A DNA stretch of 64,000 nt from Calliopsis andreniformis (taxonomy: Eukaryota; Arthropoda; Insecta; Hymenoptera; Andrenidae). The notes under the pieces were generated by a model. The model ran no database searches, was not told the DNA's origin, and saw only the letters and a program-made list of their open reading frames with translations. The stretch is taken from assembly GCF_051401765.1 (NCBI RefSeq), contig NC_135071.1, positions 18,888,961 to 18,952,960 of the forward strand. The letters run 5' to 3'. Shown here piece after piece: positions 11,007-22,606 of the stretch (its first letter is position 1; every line of letters starts with the position of its first letter). Both the position numbers and the translations under genes were made by a program.

Positions 11007-13104
11007 AAATTCGCTATCGCTTGAATTGAGTACCTTCTAAAACTCTGATTTTGAATTATTTGGACGCAACACGTGGGTCGACTTGAAATCGATTCTCCTA
11101 ACGCAAGCTCTGTTATTGAAGTCTACTAGAGTCTGAAAAGTTTAGATAAACTCTGTTCTCTCTAAATGCTACGTTTATAGCCGATGAAATAGGGGAACGT
11201 TTGTGATCGCATAATTCAAGCTATTGATTCAGTGGACTCGATTAACTTCGAACATTTCAATCGTCTTGTTCTTAGAAACAGATGAAAGAAGAACAAATGA
11301 AATCCAGATTTTCCAAGAACTTGGAAAAAGTGTTAATATAAGCGGAAGAACGAGACGAGTTTGATTTCTTCCAGGCTGCTTAAATTTAGCCCACGAGTGT
11401 CCTTCGATTTAATTCGTTCATCTTGACCCAAAAACCATTCTGTCCTCGTGAAACTGCGCCCACGGCGAACAGGTTGCACGGCGAATTGGATCGCTATTTC
11501 TTTCGAACTGTCTTCCTTTTTAGATCACCGTTTCTTAAGTTTTCTTAGTCTATCGCCTTTCTTCTGTTAACTCTTTGACATAATCTCTAAAATTAAATGA
11601 TTTCGAAATCACCCTCCTAAAAGGATAACAAATTTATCTGGGTCTTACATCACTTTTTTGGTAAATTTTCAACTCTTTTCTTATAAAAAATATCGATTTA
11701 ATGTATTTATTTAAAAAAGATTGACCACTTATGGTTACCTCTAATAAAACTGTGGCCTCCACTTTGAAGAATTCATTGTCCTAGATCTCCATCTTCTTTT
11801 ACCAATTTCAGGAACTCGATGCATAACAATTAATCAGTGAAATTTGATAATGAGGAATTGCTTTGCGTAATTTCAAGGGAACACCGATTGCAGAAGACAA
11901 CGCGGAGGAACCTTGCGTTCTATCTTCGTCCACCTGATCCGATTGATTCCATTCCTATCTGGAATACATTACATTATTAATATCAAATGACAGCACGAGG
12001 TTTCAACATCCTCTGTCTACATATATACCGCATCGATAGCCAAGAATAATCTGGGTTAATACAATATTACTGTACAAGGAAATAACACTGTTCACTCTAG
12101 AACTACCAAAAGTACCAAGGCGACTCATGTACATACCCACACGCTATATTCCTCTTTAGTTAGCATCCTACAGCATGAACTATTATGAAAGATAAAAATT
12201 TGATTTTTCGCCCCAAAGCCTTCACTCCACATTCGAGCAACGTGTCCCTACTGCTTTCGCTGCAGCTGTCGAATGGCGGAGACTTTGAAAAAGCGTGGAA
12301 AAACAGCGATGGTAACGAGTGTCGAGGGTGATTTTCCCATCGGTGAGTGCGTGCAAGGAGGCTGTAGAAAATGGAATAAAAGGGAGGCTGAGAGGGCGCG
12401 GGGGCGGGAGAAGGGGTATTGTAATAGAAATTCCACGGGTTCATTTGTCCAAGTCGGTAGAGCCGCGGTAATGGATACACCGCGTACAATATCCACGGGG
12501 AGCTCGCGAATATTTATGAAGCTTCCAGCGTGGATGAACGAGAAATCGCTCGCGGAAAGCTTTGTGATCCTCTGTGCAAGGCATCCGCGGTTCATCGAGA
12601 ACCGCGTCAAACGATCTTCAGGGATGTTGTTTCGTCACGCTATAATGACGTACCTTGCCACTGGCGACGTATCCGTTCGATGCAGAGCATCCTGACGAAC
12701 AGGGTCAAGAAAACGTCTGTGTCTCCCTTCCTCTCAGCGGCTGTCGATGGAGACGGGAGTTTCTGTCGCGTAAAAGGGAACCGGGAGACTCCTTTGACCC
12801 TTTTACCGTGCTTTTCCAGGCTGCCCTTTCTGCATTAAGACCCTTCAACTCTATTATATATATCTATACAGATGGTTAAAGTTAAAGACCCTGTCGTGAT
12901 CTGTTTGAGATGTGTCACGAGGCGAAAGTAATTCGGAGCACTAAAGAAGCACCGGGAGCTTTCTTACAGCTCGTTACTCGCTTTTATGAGATTATAACGA
13001 GTCGAATTGTAAGAAGTAATAAATATAGCGAATACTGTACTGCACGAATTGTTGCTTCAGAATAGATGTTTGAAATTCTCGTTTTTTGAAGAGCTCAAAG
13101 TTGA

Positions 13105-13207
13105 GAAATTTGAATATTTGGAATTTCCAGTCGTTGGGAATTTCAACAGGTGCAAGTCCCAGTATTTAAAAATTTGAATTTTTAAATATTTTGAACATTT
13201 AAATATA
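13105..13207. repeat. Degenerate A/T-rich minisatellite
   Basis: Tandem-like repeats of TTTGAATATT / AATTTGAATTTTTAAATATT units, interrupted by unrelated bases. It belongs to the same motif class as the arrays at 6700, 16240 and 53018. Confidence 0.6.
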
Positions 13208-13824
13208 ACGACTAATATCGCATAGCAATTACCCACTATTTACACTTAATATATTAAAACACACATCCTTCCGATGGATTCAAGATTCCTTAAGCCATGT
13301 TTCCTGCCGCCATGTCCTGATCAGACTTCATTTCCGCGACGATCTTCCACTTCTTGCTCTGGAACACCTTTCTAGGTCTCTCCTGCATCTTCCTTCTACA
13401 AGAAATTCGCGTAATCGCGATTGAGATAGAAAATCCCATTATCAGAAATGCAGGGAAGAGATCCTCGCACGTTGAGAGGAGTGGGAAGAGGAAACCAGCA
13501 CCATCAGCTCGCAATATCCCAGCCGCAGGATGAGCTACTTGGACGGAAATAATATGGAAACGCCAAATATTATTTTAACCGTCGATTTATAGAGTGGGCC
13601 TGTCACTCTGACAAGAAGCAGGCATTGTTACTCTCGGCTCTTTCGCGCTCGCCGCGACCGCACACGCGTTTCCTCTCTTCGAGGCTGCTAATTATAAACG
13701 GGACTGAAGGAACGTCTTAGCGAATTCCGACTTGTCGATAATCGATGTTTCACTCTTGTCGCGAACAATGTTGAGAAAGTAAGGAAGAAGGTGATCTGAG
13801 AGCTTCTACTATGAGTAGGATTAA

Positions 13825-14177
13825 CACTTTGACTGCCATGTCATCCATGGGTGGGTGATAATTTTTTCAGGGCTGTAAATAATATTAATTCACACGATTA
13901 TGAATGATATTATGATATTTACTGTCAGCCTCTTAGCCATAGGTATAGCGAAAATTGTTAAAAAAATATTTACCTAGTATTTAGCTACTACTAAAGATAC
14001 AATTTTTTCCACGCGTTGACAAATCCTTTCTGAGTAGATCAACCAAAGACAGGTGTATTTTCTTCCACAGATTTTACAGTAAAAAAGGTTAAGAGTTAGA
14101 AGAGTATTAGATCGACATGTTGGCACTAAGAGGGTGAATAAAAAATTATTAGTGAACTTAAGATAGCACTCAAAGTG
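13825..14177. mobile_element. TTAA-flanked MITE, piggyBac-type, longer copy 2
   Basis: TTAA occurs at 13821-13824 and again at 14178-14181. The left end is CACTTTGACTGCCATGTCA and the right end reverse-complemented is CACTTTGAGTGCTATC. The left end is one base different from that of the element at 10488 over its first 16 bases, so both belong to one family. At 353 bp this copy is about twice as long, which suggests either a less deleted version or an insertion. It has no open frame of note. Confidence 0.7.
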
Positions 14178-14999
14178 TTAAGGCTGACTTATTTCAGAGC
14201 AAGAAGGTGGAGGCTAGAGGTAGACAACTGAAGCCGATCGTATCGAACGTGTTGAGTTTCCCAATTCGAGGACAGCTCGTTCTCGAGGGCAGGAAACTAG
14301 TTTGCCCCGGAATCGTTGACTAATTGTTACGTTATGCAATCGATATGAAAGTCAGTGTCACAGTAATGTTAGACGTTCGCCTTGGTTCGACCGCGAGGCG
14401 ATCTCCTTACAGACCCACTTCCTTTTACGATTATTCCTTCTGGGTCGATACTTCGCGGAACATCGATTCGATCGAGCAGCTGCGAGTAAATAGAGCGATC
14501 CATTCTCCTGCAAGAGGATACCACTGCGCTTCGGTACTTCTTCGTTTCGTAACAAACAGGCTCTCACAGTTCTTCAGCAGTTTTTCTTTAAAATTTTCGT
14601 TTAACGAAGCGTGCACGAGAGTTGATGCATTTCAATGAGAGTCGTGTTCGAATCAGGTCGTTGTTAAAATTGTTTCCAAGTGACGATCTCGTCTACGATC
14701 ATGTCGATACCAGGTCGCATCGTTTCCTTGTAACGATGCCTGTTATCGTTTGCGATAACGACTCTCGGCTCTCGTTGCTAGAACAATGCCCATGAAAGGG
14801 TGCGGGGGATCGAGGATCTGCAATTGCCGATTCTTGTTCCATTGACGCGATAAATCATCAGCAAGATTCAGTTGGACTTTCAGGCGGAAAGTATCCCCGC
14901 GTATTTTCTTTTATTTATAGTCTATGCTACCTTTCGTCGTTCAGTGTTAGGCCTGAACTTTTTTTCGGAAAGGCATTGTCCCTTTTTACTATTATTGAA

Positions 15000-15200
15000 A
15001 ACTTGGAAACTGAAAATTTAATAATTTGAGGGCTTCTCAATGTTAAAAGCCTTCTAAACTTAAGGATTTCTAAACTTAGAGACTTCTCAAACTTAAAAGC
15101 TTTCTAAACTTGAGGACACCTAAACTTCAGTACCTAAAAATTAGAAAATTTGAAAATTTCAGTACTTAAATATTTGAAACTACTTAAAATTAAAAACATG
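15000..15200. repeat. Degenerate repeat of TTCTAAACTTAAGGA-like units
   Basis: Units such as CTTCTAAACTTAAGGATTTC recur five to six times at about 20-25 bp spacing, then grade into the AAATTTGAAAATTT motif. It is non-coding. Confidence 0.6.
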
Positions 15201-15539
15201 ACATTACTCATGAGCGCACAGAACCGCCAAGCGGTCAAGTGTGATAAACTTGACCCACTCTTGAAATATCCTGTCTCTTTCCTGGTTTGCTAATAACTTA
15301 TTCGAAGAAGTGGAGGGCAGTCGGTCGATGTCACAGCCATTCTGTCTACCTTACGAAACGATACGAAAAAAGAAAAATGTGCCTCTTCTCTCTGGATTCT
15401 ATTTTCGCAATCGTCTTCAGAAACACGCACAAGGTGGTCCACAAATTTCATGCACCGATTTCGAGTCAGGTCAAGACTCACCAAGGGCTCCAAACCTCTC
15501 CCGTCTTTCCTCCTAAAAAAACACAGAAACAAAATTTTA

Positions 15540-16090
15540 AAACAGAGTACGTCTAGACCATCTAGGAGAGAGCATCCGCGAGGGTATAAACACTCGACGC
15601 AGGACCGACACTCGCGATCGAGTTGGAGAGTGGCGTGTAAAGCGAAGGGTGAAGGCGAGGTTGATTCGACGCAAAAGCAATCGAATTGCGAGCAGAGTTT
15701 TCAGTAACTTCAAGAGCGAGAGCTCCCAGAAGGGCAGAGCAGGGGCGGAGGTATCTCGACGTCTTGACGCGCGCTCAGGCGCGGGCCGAATCAAATAAAT
15801 AAAATCAGAGGCGCGCCACCTCGTGTCCGTGCGAGTACAGGAGAAGTGGTTGTTATTTTTAGTGAGAGATACACGGGGCGAGCACGTTTCTCGAGCGTGT
15901 GTTTCGTTTCCGGGCCGAGGGGAGCAAGCGCGATCGCCGGGAAAAGAGCGCCCTTCGAGACGGAGCAAATAAAACTGACGTCTGAATGACGGGGCGAAAC
16001 GATGACGCACTAGCTGGTTTCTTTGACGAATTCGCGACTGATCCTTAGGTGGAAAATTCCCCTTTGCGCAACTTCTCTCTTTAAGCATCT
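15540..16090 (+). promoter_or_regulatory. CpG-rich island with a TATA-like element
   Basis: GTATAAAC lies at about 15583-15590 in an otherwise CpG-rich block, followed by purine-rich sequence that is open in several frames. This looks like a core promoter plus 5' leader for plus-strand transcription, possibly an alternative start for the LRR gene at 20055. No unambiguous splice donor follows, and the long minus-strand frame here (15537-16088) is Arg- and Ser-rich, as expected from composition. The call is tentative. Confidence 0.25.
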
Positions 16091-16239
16091 ACAGCAAGCT
16101 TACAACATTAAGGAAATGGCCATCTTTTGACTGCTTGAAGATTAAAATTAAGTAGAGTACGCGACCTTATTAAAAGTTACAATTAGACCAAGGTAGAGTT
16201 ACTTAGAGAGCCCAGGACTGTTGCTCCTACGTAAGAAGT

Positions 16240-16452
16240 TTTAAATTTTAAAATTTTCAAAGTTTCAAATGTTCAAATTTTTAGATAACTAAACATTCTA
16301 ATAGCCAAATATTCAAATATTCAAATATTCAAACATTCAAACATTCAAACATTCAAATATTCAAATATTCAAACATTCAAACATTCAAATATTCAAATAT
16401 TCAAATATTCAAACATTCAAATATTCAAATTTTTAAATGTTCGAATATTCAA
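16240..16452. repeat. (AAACATTC/AAATATTC)n minisatellite
   Basis: A clean run of 8-bp units alternating between AAACATTC and AAATATTC covers about 16310-16430, flanked by more degenerate copies. It is the least diverged of the A/T-rich arrays in the window. Confidence 0.85.
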
Positions 16453-18469
16453 CATTTTTATATATTTATTCCTGCTTCTGTCTTCCAATCCTGAAGCTCT
16501 GCATTTTAGGCTCTAAAAACTCTAAAAGCTCAATCGATTTTTTATTTTCGAAGCTCCTCGCAACTGTCAAGATTGGGTCAGAAAAGTTCAAGATGAAAAT
16601 TTCCGTCCTCTCTCGACGCATCGACGTGTCATGGAATCCAGTGGTTACACGGATCGCGAAACTTCCCTCGAACAAGGTGTCAAGAGATGCTCGTTAAGGA
16701 GCGCAGAATGTCCGATAAAAATTTCAATTTATACGCAAAAAAGTCGTCGGAACTTTGATGAAGAAAGTTCATAACTGCCCATTAACTCGTTTGCCCTGAG
16801 TGCAGAAGACGCGGTTGCCTTTCCCTCTGTCTCTTTCCTCTCCATCCTCGTTTCTACCCACTTTTCCATAACGCCTCGGTTTTCCACATCGCTGAAAACG
16901 ACAGGAATCCACCTTGCCTTTGTCTCTGCTACAATTACGCGCCGCCTTGAATTTTTGCTTCTTGCAGCTATCTTTAAACGTTTCCCTCGATTCTTCCCTT
17001 TCTTCTCTTTTTCGAAGATCGATCGTAACTCTCTTTCTCATTGGTCTCCCAAGGATCACGGACACGAGAAGCGTATCAGTCCCACTGAATTTTTTATGCA
17101 TTCGTTACATTGACTGAGAGCAATGCGTAATCGGCGCAACTTGAAAGTTAAAGCAGACTTTGACTCATCGATCCATCATCCTCATAAATATTCAACAATA
17201 TAATACGTGAAAAACAAATCTCCGCGGTATCTTTTCCTCTATTTTCTGTTCTCCTTCTGGAGTCTCTCACAGCGATACATCGACTGGAGATTTCTTGTCG
17301 TTTGCAAGAACGTATCAAAAAGTTTAATTATTTATTATTAGAAAAGAGGGATTGACTACCTTCTCGTGAGAGTTTCCTCGTGGGATAATGGGACGAGGGA
17401 AGAGGCAAGATCTATAGCTATCGAACAAGGTAAAACTTCAAACGCAACAGAGAAATTCGGTTTCCAATCCAAGTTATTGGCTCAAGTTTTCAATAAGAAC
17501 AATAATTATTCAGAGGTTCACGCGACTTTGTGATGAAAGGCTGCCATACTTCTGGCTACTTTTCCCTATAGCTATTTGTAATTAGAATTTTCCTTCTTCG
17601 AGCTCTACCCTTTGTCGTCTTCAAGGCAATTCTCTGAAAAGTGACGTTCCTTGACAGAGATCAATGGTCCCTGGAGGCAGAATAAGTGAAAGGCACAGGG
17701 TTTACCAATTGCGACGCTACTCGACCGTGTGATAAACGACGATAGTAGTGAAAATGCCCGAATTACGTCGCGCAGGAATCGCGAGAATTCAGGAGGATCT
17801 CGTGCTCCAACAGCAGCAACTTTTGCAGATGTTATTTGCTGGCTGTCCTGTTTCCGCGGCGAATATCAACGTCGACGGCTTCCTTGCTCTCCTGCAATTT
17901 ATTTTCTCTGTAAAGCTGCTCCAGGCCGATCGTTAATGGCCAGTTGCGAGGTCTACAACTTTGTTTGCTCGGGCAATACCTGTGCTCTTATCGTTTCCTC
18001 AGGATGAAGGACCAAGAGGGCTGAATTTGACAGAACCTGATAGGTGTGTTTTTCTCGTTTTGATCCTCGTATCTTTTGCCTCAAAAATGTTTTAATGTTT
18101 CCTTATCTGTAATCAACGTTAGAAAAGCTTTTGAGTGAGTACGTGCAAGGCGCACACGATAGTATATCTTTGATCTCTGTGCAAACAGATTACGTGAAGA
18201 ATTGTTTCCAAGAGGAAATTCTTTGGATCATGACTTGGGAGTGATAACATGCTGCGGCGGATGATTACAACTGTGTCAAGCACTCTTGGAATTGTGTCGA
18301 AACAGAAAACAAACGGCGTAGATAACGTATTATCTACGGAGAAGCCAAGTATATTAGTGTCTCTTCTTATTAGAAGAGAAGCAAAGAAGAAGAATATTTG
18401 AAATGAGTGCATTATCATTGTTATTCTCTCTGGTTATTCTATATTAAAAATTTGACCATCTGAGTCTCT

Positions 18470-18620
18470 GGATATTTGAGAATTCCAATACTCGAGAGTT
18501 CCATAAGTTGAGAATTCCAATAACTTAAGGCTTCTAATACTAGGTAATTCTATAACTTGAGACTTCCAATACTTGAGAATTCTATAACTTGAGACTACCA
18601 ATACTTGAGAATTACTTTCA
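18470..18620. repeat. Degenerate (ACTTGAGAATTCYAAT)n repeat
   Basis: Units of about 16-18 bp resembling ACTTGAGAATTCCAAT recur eight or more times with substitutions. There is no coding capacity. Confidence 0.7.
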
Positions 18621-20054
18621 TTCTACTTTTTTTTATTTTCACGAAAACTGAGATCTCTCATCTGATGACAAGACTGACAAAGGCTCAAGTACTCGCGAAT
18701 TTGTCACGAACGAAGGAAAATACACTAAAGCGAAGTAGAATAAGATGGAACAAGTGCAACGCTCGTTTAGATGCACCGTGTACGCTCACGATGCTCGTAA
18801 AGTGCATTCACACATGTTTCCTCCCCCTGGCGCGTGGTGTAGAGGGGAAAAAGAGGGAAACGCGGAATCGCGGATGAAAAGGTTCGCGATCCAGCGATCA
18901 CCCAGCCTGAAATCGTTCTAACCGTGGAACGAAACGACTGCAGGCTTTTATTGCCAAGCAGTTTAATGACTTACTTGCCGCGCACAATCGGCTAGAAGGA
19001 AACTTTCGTTTGCGTTTTGTCTACTGTGAACACCATTCAATCAAACCTGTTAGAGTCGATCTATCGGAAGTATGGAATTTTTTGCATCTAATCTGGTTAC
19101 CATAGATGACGTTTAATTATTCCTGAGCAGTCCACGCGTTCCAAGTTCAACCTGAAAAATGTTGGGAACAATAAAAAGAGTTCTATAAAAGAGTTACGAC
19201 GGGATACACGCTAGCTACGATTAACACGCGTGGCCAGACACGAAGTAAACACCGATCGCACTTTCGAGCTTCTGTTACATTTCGCAGACCTGTTGCCGCG
19301 TAATGTATGCACCTTCACGATAACAGGATCTATTTTGGTTCGCTCGTTTAGCCAGCAGACTCCTCTGAAACGTCTTTCAGCGGCGGGCTGGAAACTTTAG
19401 CAATTTACGTTTCAGAAATTTGAATGATTTCATCTTACAATCCACCACCAAGTGATCTACTATTACCTATTCGAGATTTTCTTGAACAGTCTTCATTTTA
19501 TCTTGTGGATTTCAATTAAGGCATAAACTCAAGTTCGTTGAAAATCTGATTCACGACCTCTCCTCTGTTTTCACCAATTTATCTGCATCCCCTCGAAATA
19601 AACCAAGCTCTAATTACTGCCTCCCCTAGTATCTCATGGCCAGGTATTAATCCAATCACGAATTCGTTGATAGATCAAGTTTCACGGCGAAGAAGAAAAG
19701 AGAGGAACAATGCAGAAAGTGTATCGTGTTTCGTCAATCTGCTCCTTACCACGAGAATAAACTTCGCTTACGTTGAGATGCAGTTCTACAGTCCATCAGA
19801 ACCTGATACAATAAACATTCAGTGGGATCGTTTTTCAGACCTCGTTAGCCTTGGAAAACGTGTACCGTTTCGAATAACAAATTGTTTCTTTTTTATGTGT
19901 ACTTGCGTTTACGTATTTCCTCCTTTGGTTAAGTTCCTCAAGATTCGTCTCGAATCGTCGTGTTTCGATCGTCGTCTTGCTTCAGGCGGATTCATTAGCT
20001 GGCTTCTTACGATGAAAGTCCTCAGCGCAAAATGCTCCTTTCTCTGTTGCAGAC

Positions 20055-21423
20055 ATGATGGTGTTCTTTGTCAATGGTGGTCTGCTGATCCTGGGCTTCG
20101 TCATGGCTGTTATGCCGGACGCGATGGTGCTCGGTTCTTCTGGTTCCACGCTGGTTATGGATCAGGACATACCCTTGAAGACCTGTCGTTACAGCAAAGC
20201 CTTCTCTATGCTGCAAGTTCGCTGCACCAATCTGGGTTTGGTGGAGATTCCTACTAATTTGAAGACTGATATTCAGGTGAGCTTTGGATTTGCACCTTGG
20301 TGGTGATATAGTAATAGTACAGGCTTGAAGTTCAGTAGAATAGGGGGTCCTCGTTGAAATTGATAGGTAGAGATTTTGTTCCAGAAAAAGCTCAAGTTCA
20401 AATAGGTTTCAGTAAATTTGGGTTACGTAGACCCTCAAAATAATGCGTAGTGAATCTGGGTCATTAGAATTGAGGAGTAACAACTGTATCAGAATTTAAG
20501 CCTACAAATTTATATCTCGTTTTCCTTTGGCTTTCCTCAACAAGTAATTCACAAATGTACAATCGACTCACCTTTTCCCACAGATCTTAGACGCCTCAGT
20601 AAACAGGATACGAGTGTTGACAAACGAGAGTCTGGCCCCATACAAGAATCTCGCTTATCTCTACCTGGGCGACAATTTCATCCGCAAGATCGAGGAGGCA
20701 GCATTCGACAACCTGAAATACTTAGAGGTCTTAGACCTCTCGAAAAACGGCTGCGACAGTTTGCCAAGGAGTCTTTTCGAGCTGCCATATCTGCGGAAAG
20801 TGTACCTCTGCGACAGCAGCTTAACTGACAATGTCTTCCTGGGATTGAACGTCAGGTCGCCGTTGAGTTTCCTGCAGCTGTCGAACAATAGACTCTGCAG
20901 GGTCCCTCGCCTGGGTCCTGTCCCCACGCTGATGCATTTGAACCTCTCTGACAATAACATTATCGCCGTCTCGCCGGAGGATCTGGCCCCTTTTTGCTCT
21001 CTGCAGGTCCTGGACTTATCTAGGAACGATATCAAGTTCGACCCAAGTGCTTGCGAGTGTCAGACGTTCAATAACTGGCTGAGTGTTCGAGGAATTCGTG
21101 CGTATCCTGTGTTCAACTGTAGCCAGGAGCTGGAACATGGGTGCTCCTCGAAGCCAGAGTTTAGCAACAGGACTGCAGAGCTCTATGACAGATGTTCGGA
21201 AATCCTGCGGTTGAGGATTGAGACGGAGAAGGCGAGGAACACCTGGATAATGGTTGCCTGTCTGATCTCAGCGTTTCTCTTCTGCCTCTTCGTTGGCCTA
21301 TTCTGCGTGCACAAGCGAAACAAGCGGCGGAAAGAGAAGCTGAAAGAGGAGCAGAGGCTGAACGCGAATAATGCTAACACGGAGCTGTTGAACAGTAATC
21401 TGAGCCAGCCGGAGAACACCTGA
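20055..21423 (+). CDS. Leucine-rich-repeat single-pass transmembrane protein
   Basis: Two coding exons, 20055-20276 and 20584-21423, give 353 residues. The N-terminus (about 1-27) is a hydrophobic signal sequence beginning MMVFFVNGG. Cysteines near residue 44 and 57 form a short N-cap, followed by five to six leucine-rich repeats (LxxLxLxxN pattern, for example LAYLYLGDNFI and LQVLDLSRNDI), then an LRR C-terminal cap with four cysteines (CEC, NC, GC). N-glycosylation sites NCS and NRT follow. One membrane helix lies at about 295-316 (WIMVACLISAFLF...) and the tail of some 37 residues is strongly basic (KRNKRRKEK) then Asn- and Glu-rich. It should sit on the cell surface as a type I receptor or adhesion protein. 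I do not recognise a named orthologue. The 5' UTR is unknown: the acceptor at 20051-20052 requires at least one upstream exon, and the donor at 6110 would fit the frame. Confidence 0.85.
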
Positions 21424-22606
21424 GTGACTGAGTGACTTTGCCTGATCGAAGAGAATCCTGGGTTGTGGTATCAGGTACGAGCAACCTTTCTTCGGCACCT
21501 TTTAGTGTCTTTTAGTCAGTTCAGTGAAAGTTCCTTTAATTGAGTTTCGTTTATATTGAGAACCTGGGCAATTGTCCTCTCAGAAGTTGAGTCCCTTTTT
21601 TCTTACATTTTCCTCCAGAGGTGACCTGAAATGGGAATAAATTGTTAGATGGTGTTTTCTTTTTTTCTAGGCACAACGTGACACTTTGCCAGCGAAAGAG
21701 TCGAAGAAGGAAAGAAGAAAGGAAAAGAATAATTGATGTTAATTCACCGCGAAAATCAGTATTCCTTTCTTTCTTTGTGCACTGAATGGAATCGTATTGT
21801 AGATATATGTATACATGTACGTGTGTGATTATATTTATATACACAAGTATACGTATAAATACGTATTTGTATTAATTATCATCGTATATTATTTATTTAT
21901 ATGTAATGAGAGAAAAGTCTGTTACCTCTTCGTTCGTTTTTAAAGATCATTTTTTAAACGTTAACAAAGTACTGCTATTTGTTTTCTTTTTCTGTTATTT
22001 TCCTTTTTCTTTTTACTGTAGGCGTATCTCAATGAAGAAATGGAAGTTAGTAAAAGACGAATGAATAGTGTAACAGAGAGTTATATATGGAAGCGGTTGA
22101 AGCAACGAGTTTTGTTATAGTAACGAGACACTGTTTAGTTCCTAATATTTGTACAATCATTTCGATACATTTTTTACTTTTTGAAGCTGCGTTTACAAGG
22201 AACAGTAATTTATGGTACTTAAATCGAGCTTGAACGGATTTTACTCGAGATTGTGGTCTCAATGGCAGCTATTTCGCTAAGTGTATAAAATAATAAGGTT
22301 CTTTAAATAATATTCAAGTCAATTATTTATAATTGTTCAGAATGGAATACGAGGCGTATCTGTCGTTGCTCATACTCGAGAATCACATATTCTGCCAGTC
22401 GATAACACCTTCAATGTCTGCACAACATGTACTTAATCTGTATTTTAAATGTTGATAAATCTTCCATCAACCGAGTTTCCTATCTTAATGTTTTTTAATA
22501 CACATTGTACAAAATGATGTTACAAAAAGATTGATGAATTCCATGAAATAAAATATTAACAAGTAAACTAAGTAAACGATTCATTAAACCATATGTCTCC
22601 TAAACT
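21424..22606. other. Convergent 3' regions of the LRR gene and MSH4
   Basis: The 1,183 bp between the two stop codons carries 3' UTR of both genes. On the plus strand AATAAA occurs at 21636-21641 and again near 22546; on the minus strand TTTATT-type signals lie near 21890. The transcripts may therefore overlap tail to tail. No other gene is seen. Confidence 0.5.
21636..21641 (+). terminator. Candidate polyadenylation signal of the LRR gene
   Basis: An AATAAA hexamer lies 213 bp after the stop codon in the sense of the LRR gene. Other A/T-rich signals further down make the actual cleavage site uncertain. Confidence 0.4.

Larger units (their letters stand above)
6110..20052. other. About 14 kb without a firm coding exon
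   Basis: If the donor at 6110 is used this is the first intron of the LRR gene; otherwise it is intergenic. It contains A/T-rich minisatellites (6700, 13105, 15000, 16240, 18480), a family A MITE (10838), two TTAA MITEs (10488, 13825), and CpG-rich islands around 7120-7740, 12240-12900, 13600-13740, 14220-14640, 15540-16090 and 17700-18000. The islands have open frames on both strands, which their base composition explains. I recognise no protein among them. Confidence 0.5.

Noticed and set aside
15537..16088. 183-codon minus-strand frame
   Set aside because: Arg-, Ser- and Leu-rich without any domain. The block is CpG-rich and open in several frames, which explains its length.
17748..17936. 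Short frame with a good start context and a Gln run
   Set aside because: It is only 62 codons, has a second overlapping frame, and shows no similarity to any family I know. No splice partner was found.
19667..20257. 196-codon plus-strand frame overlapping the LRR gene
   Set aside because: It crosses the acceptor at 20052 in a frame different from the LRR protein, so it is a shadow frame.
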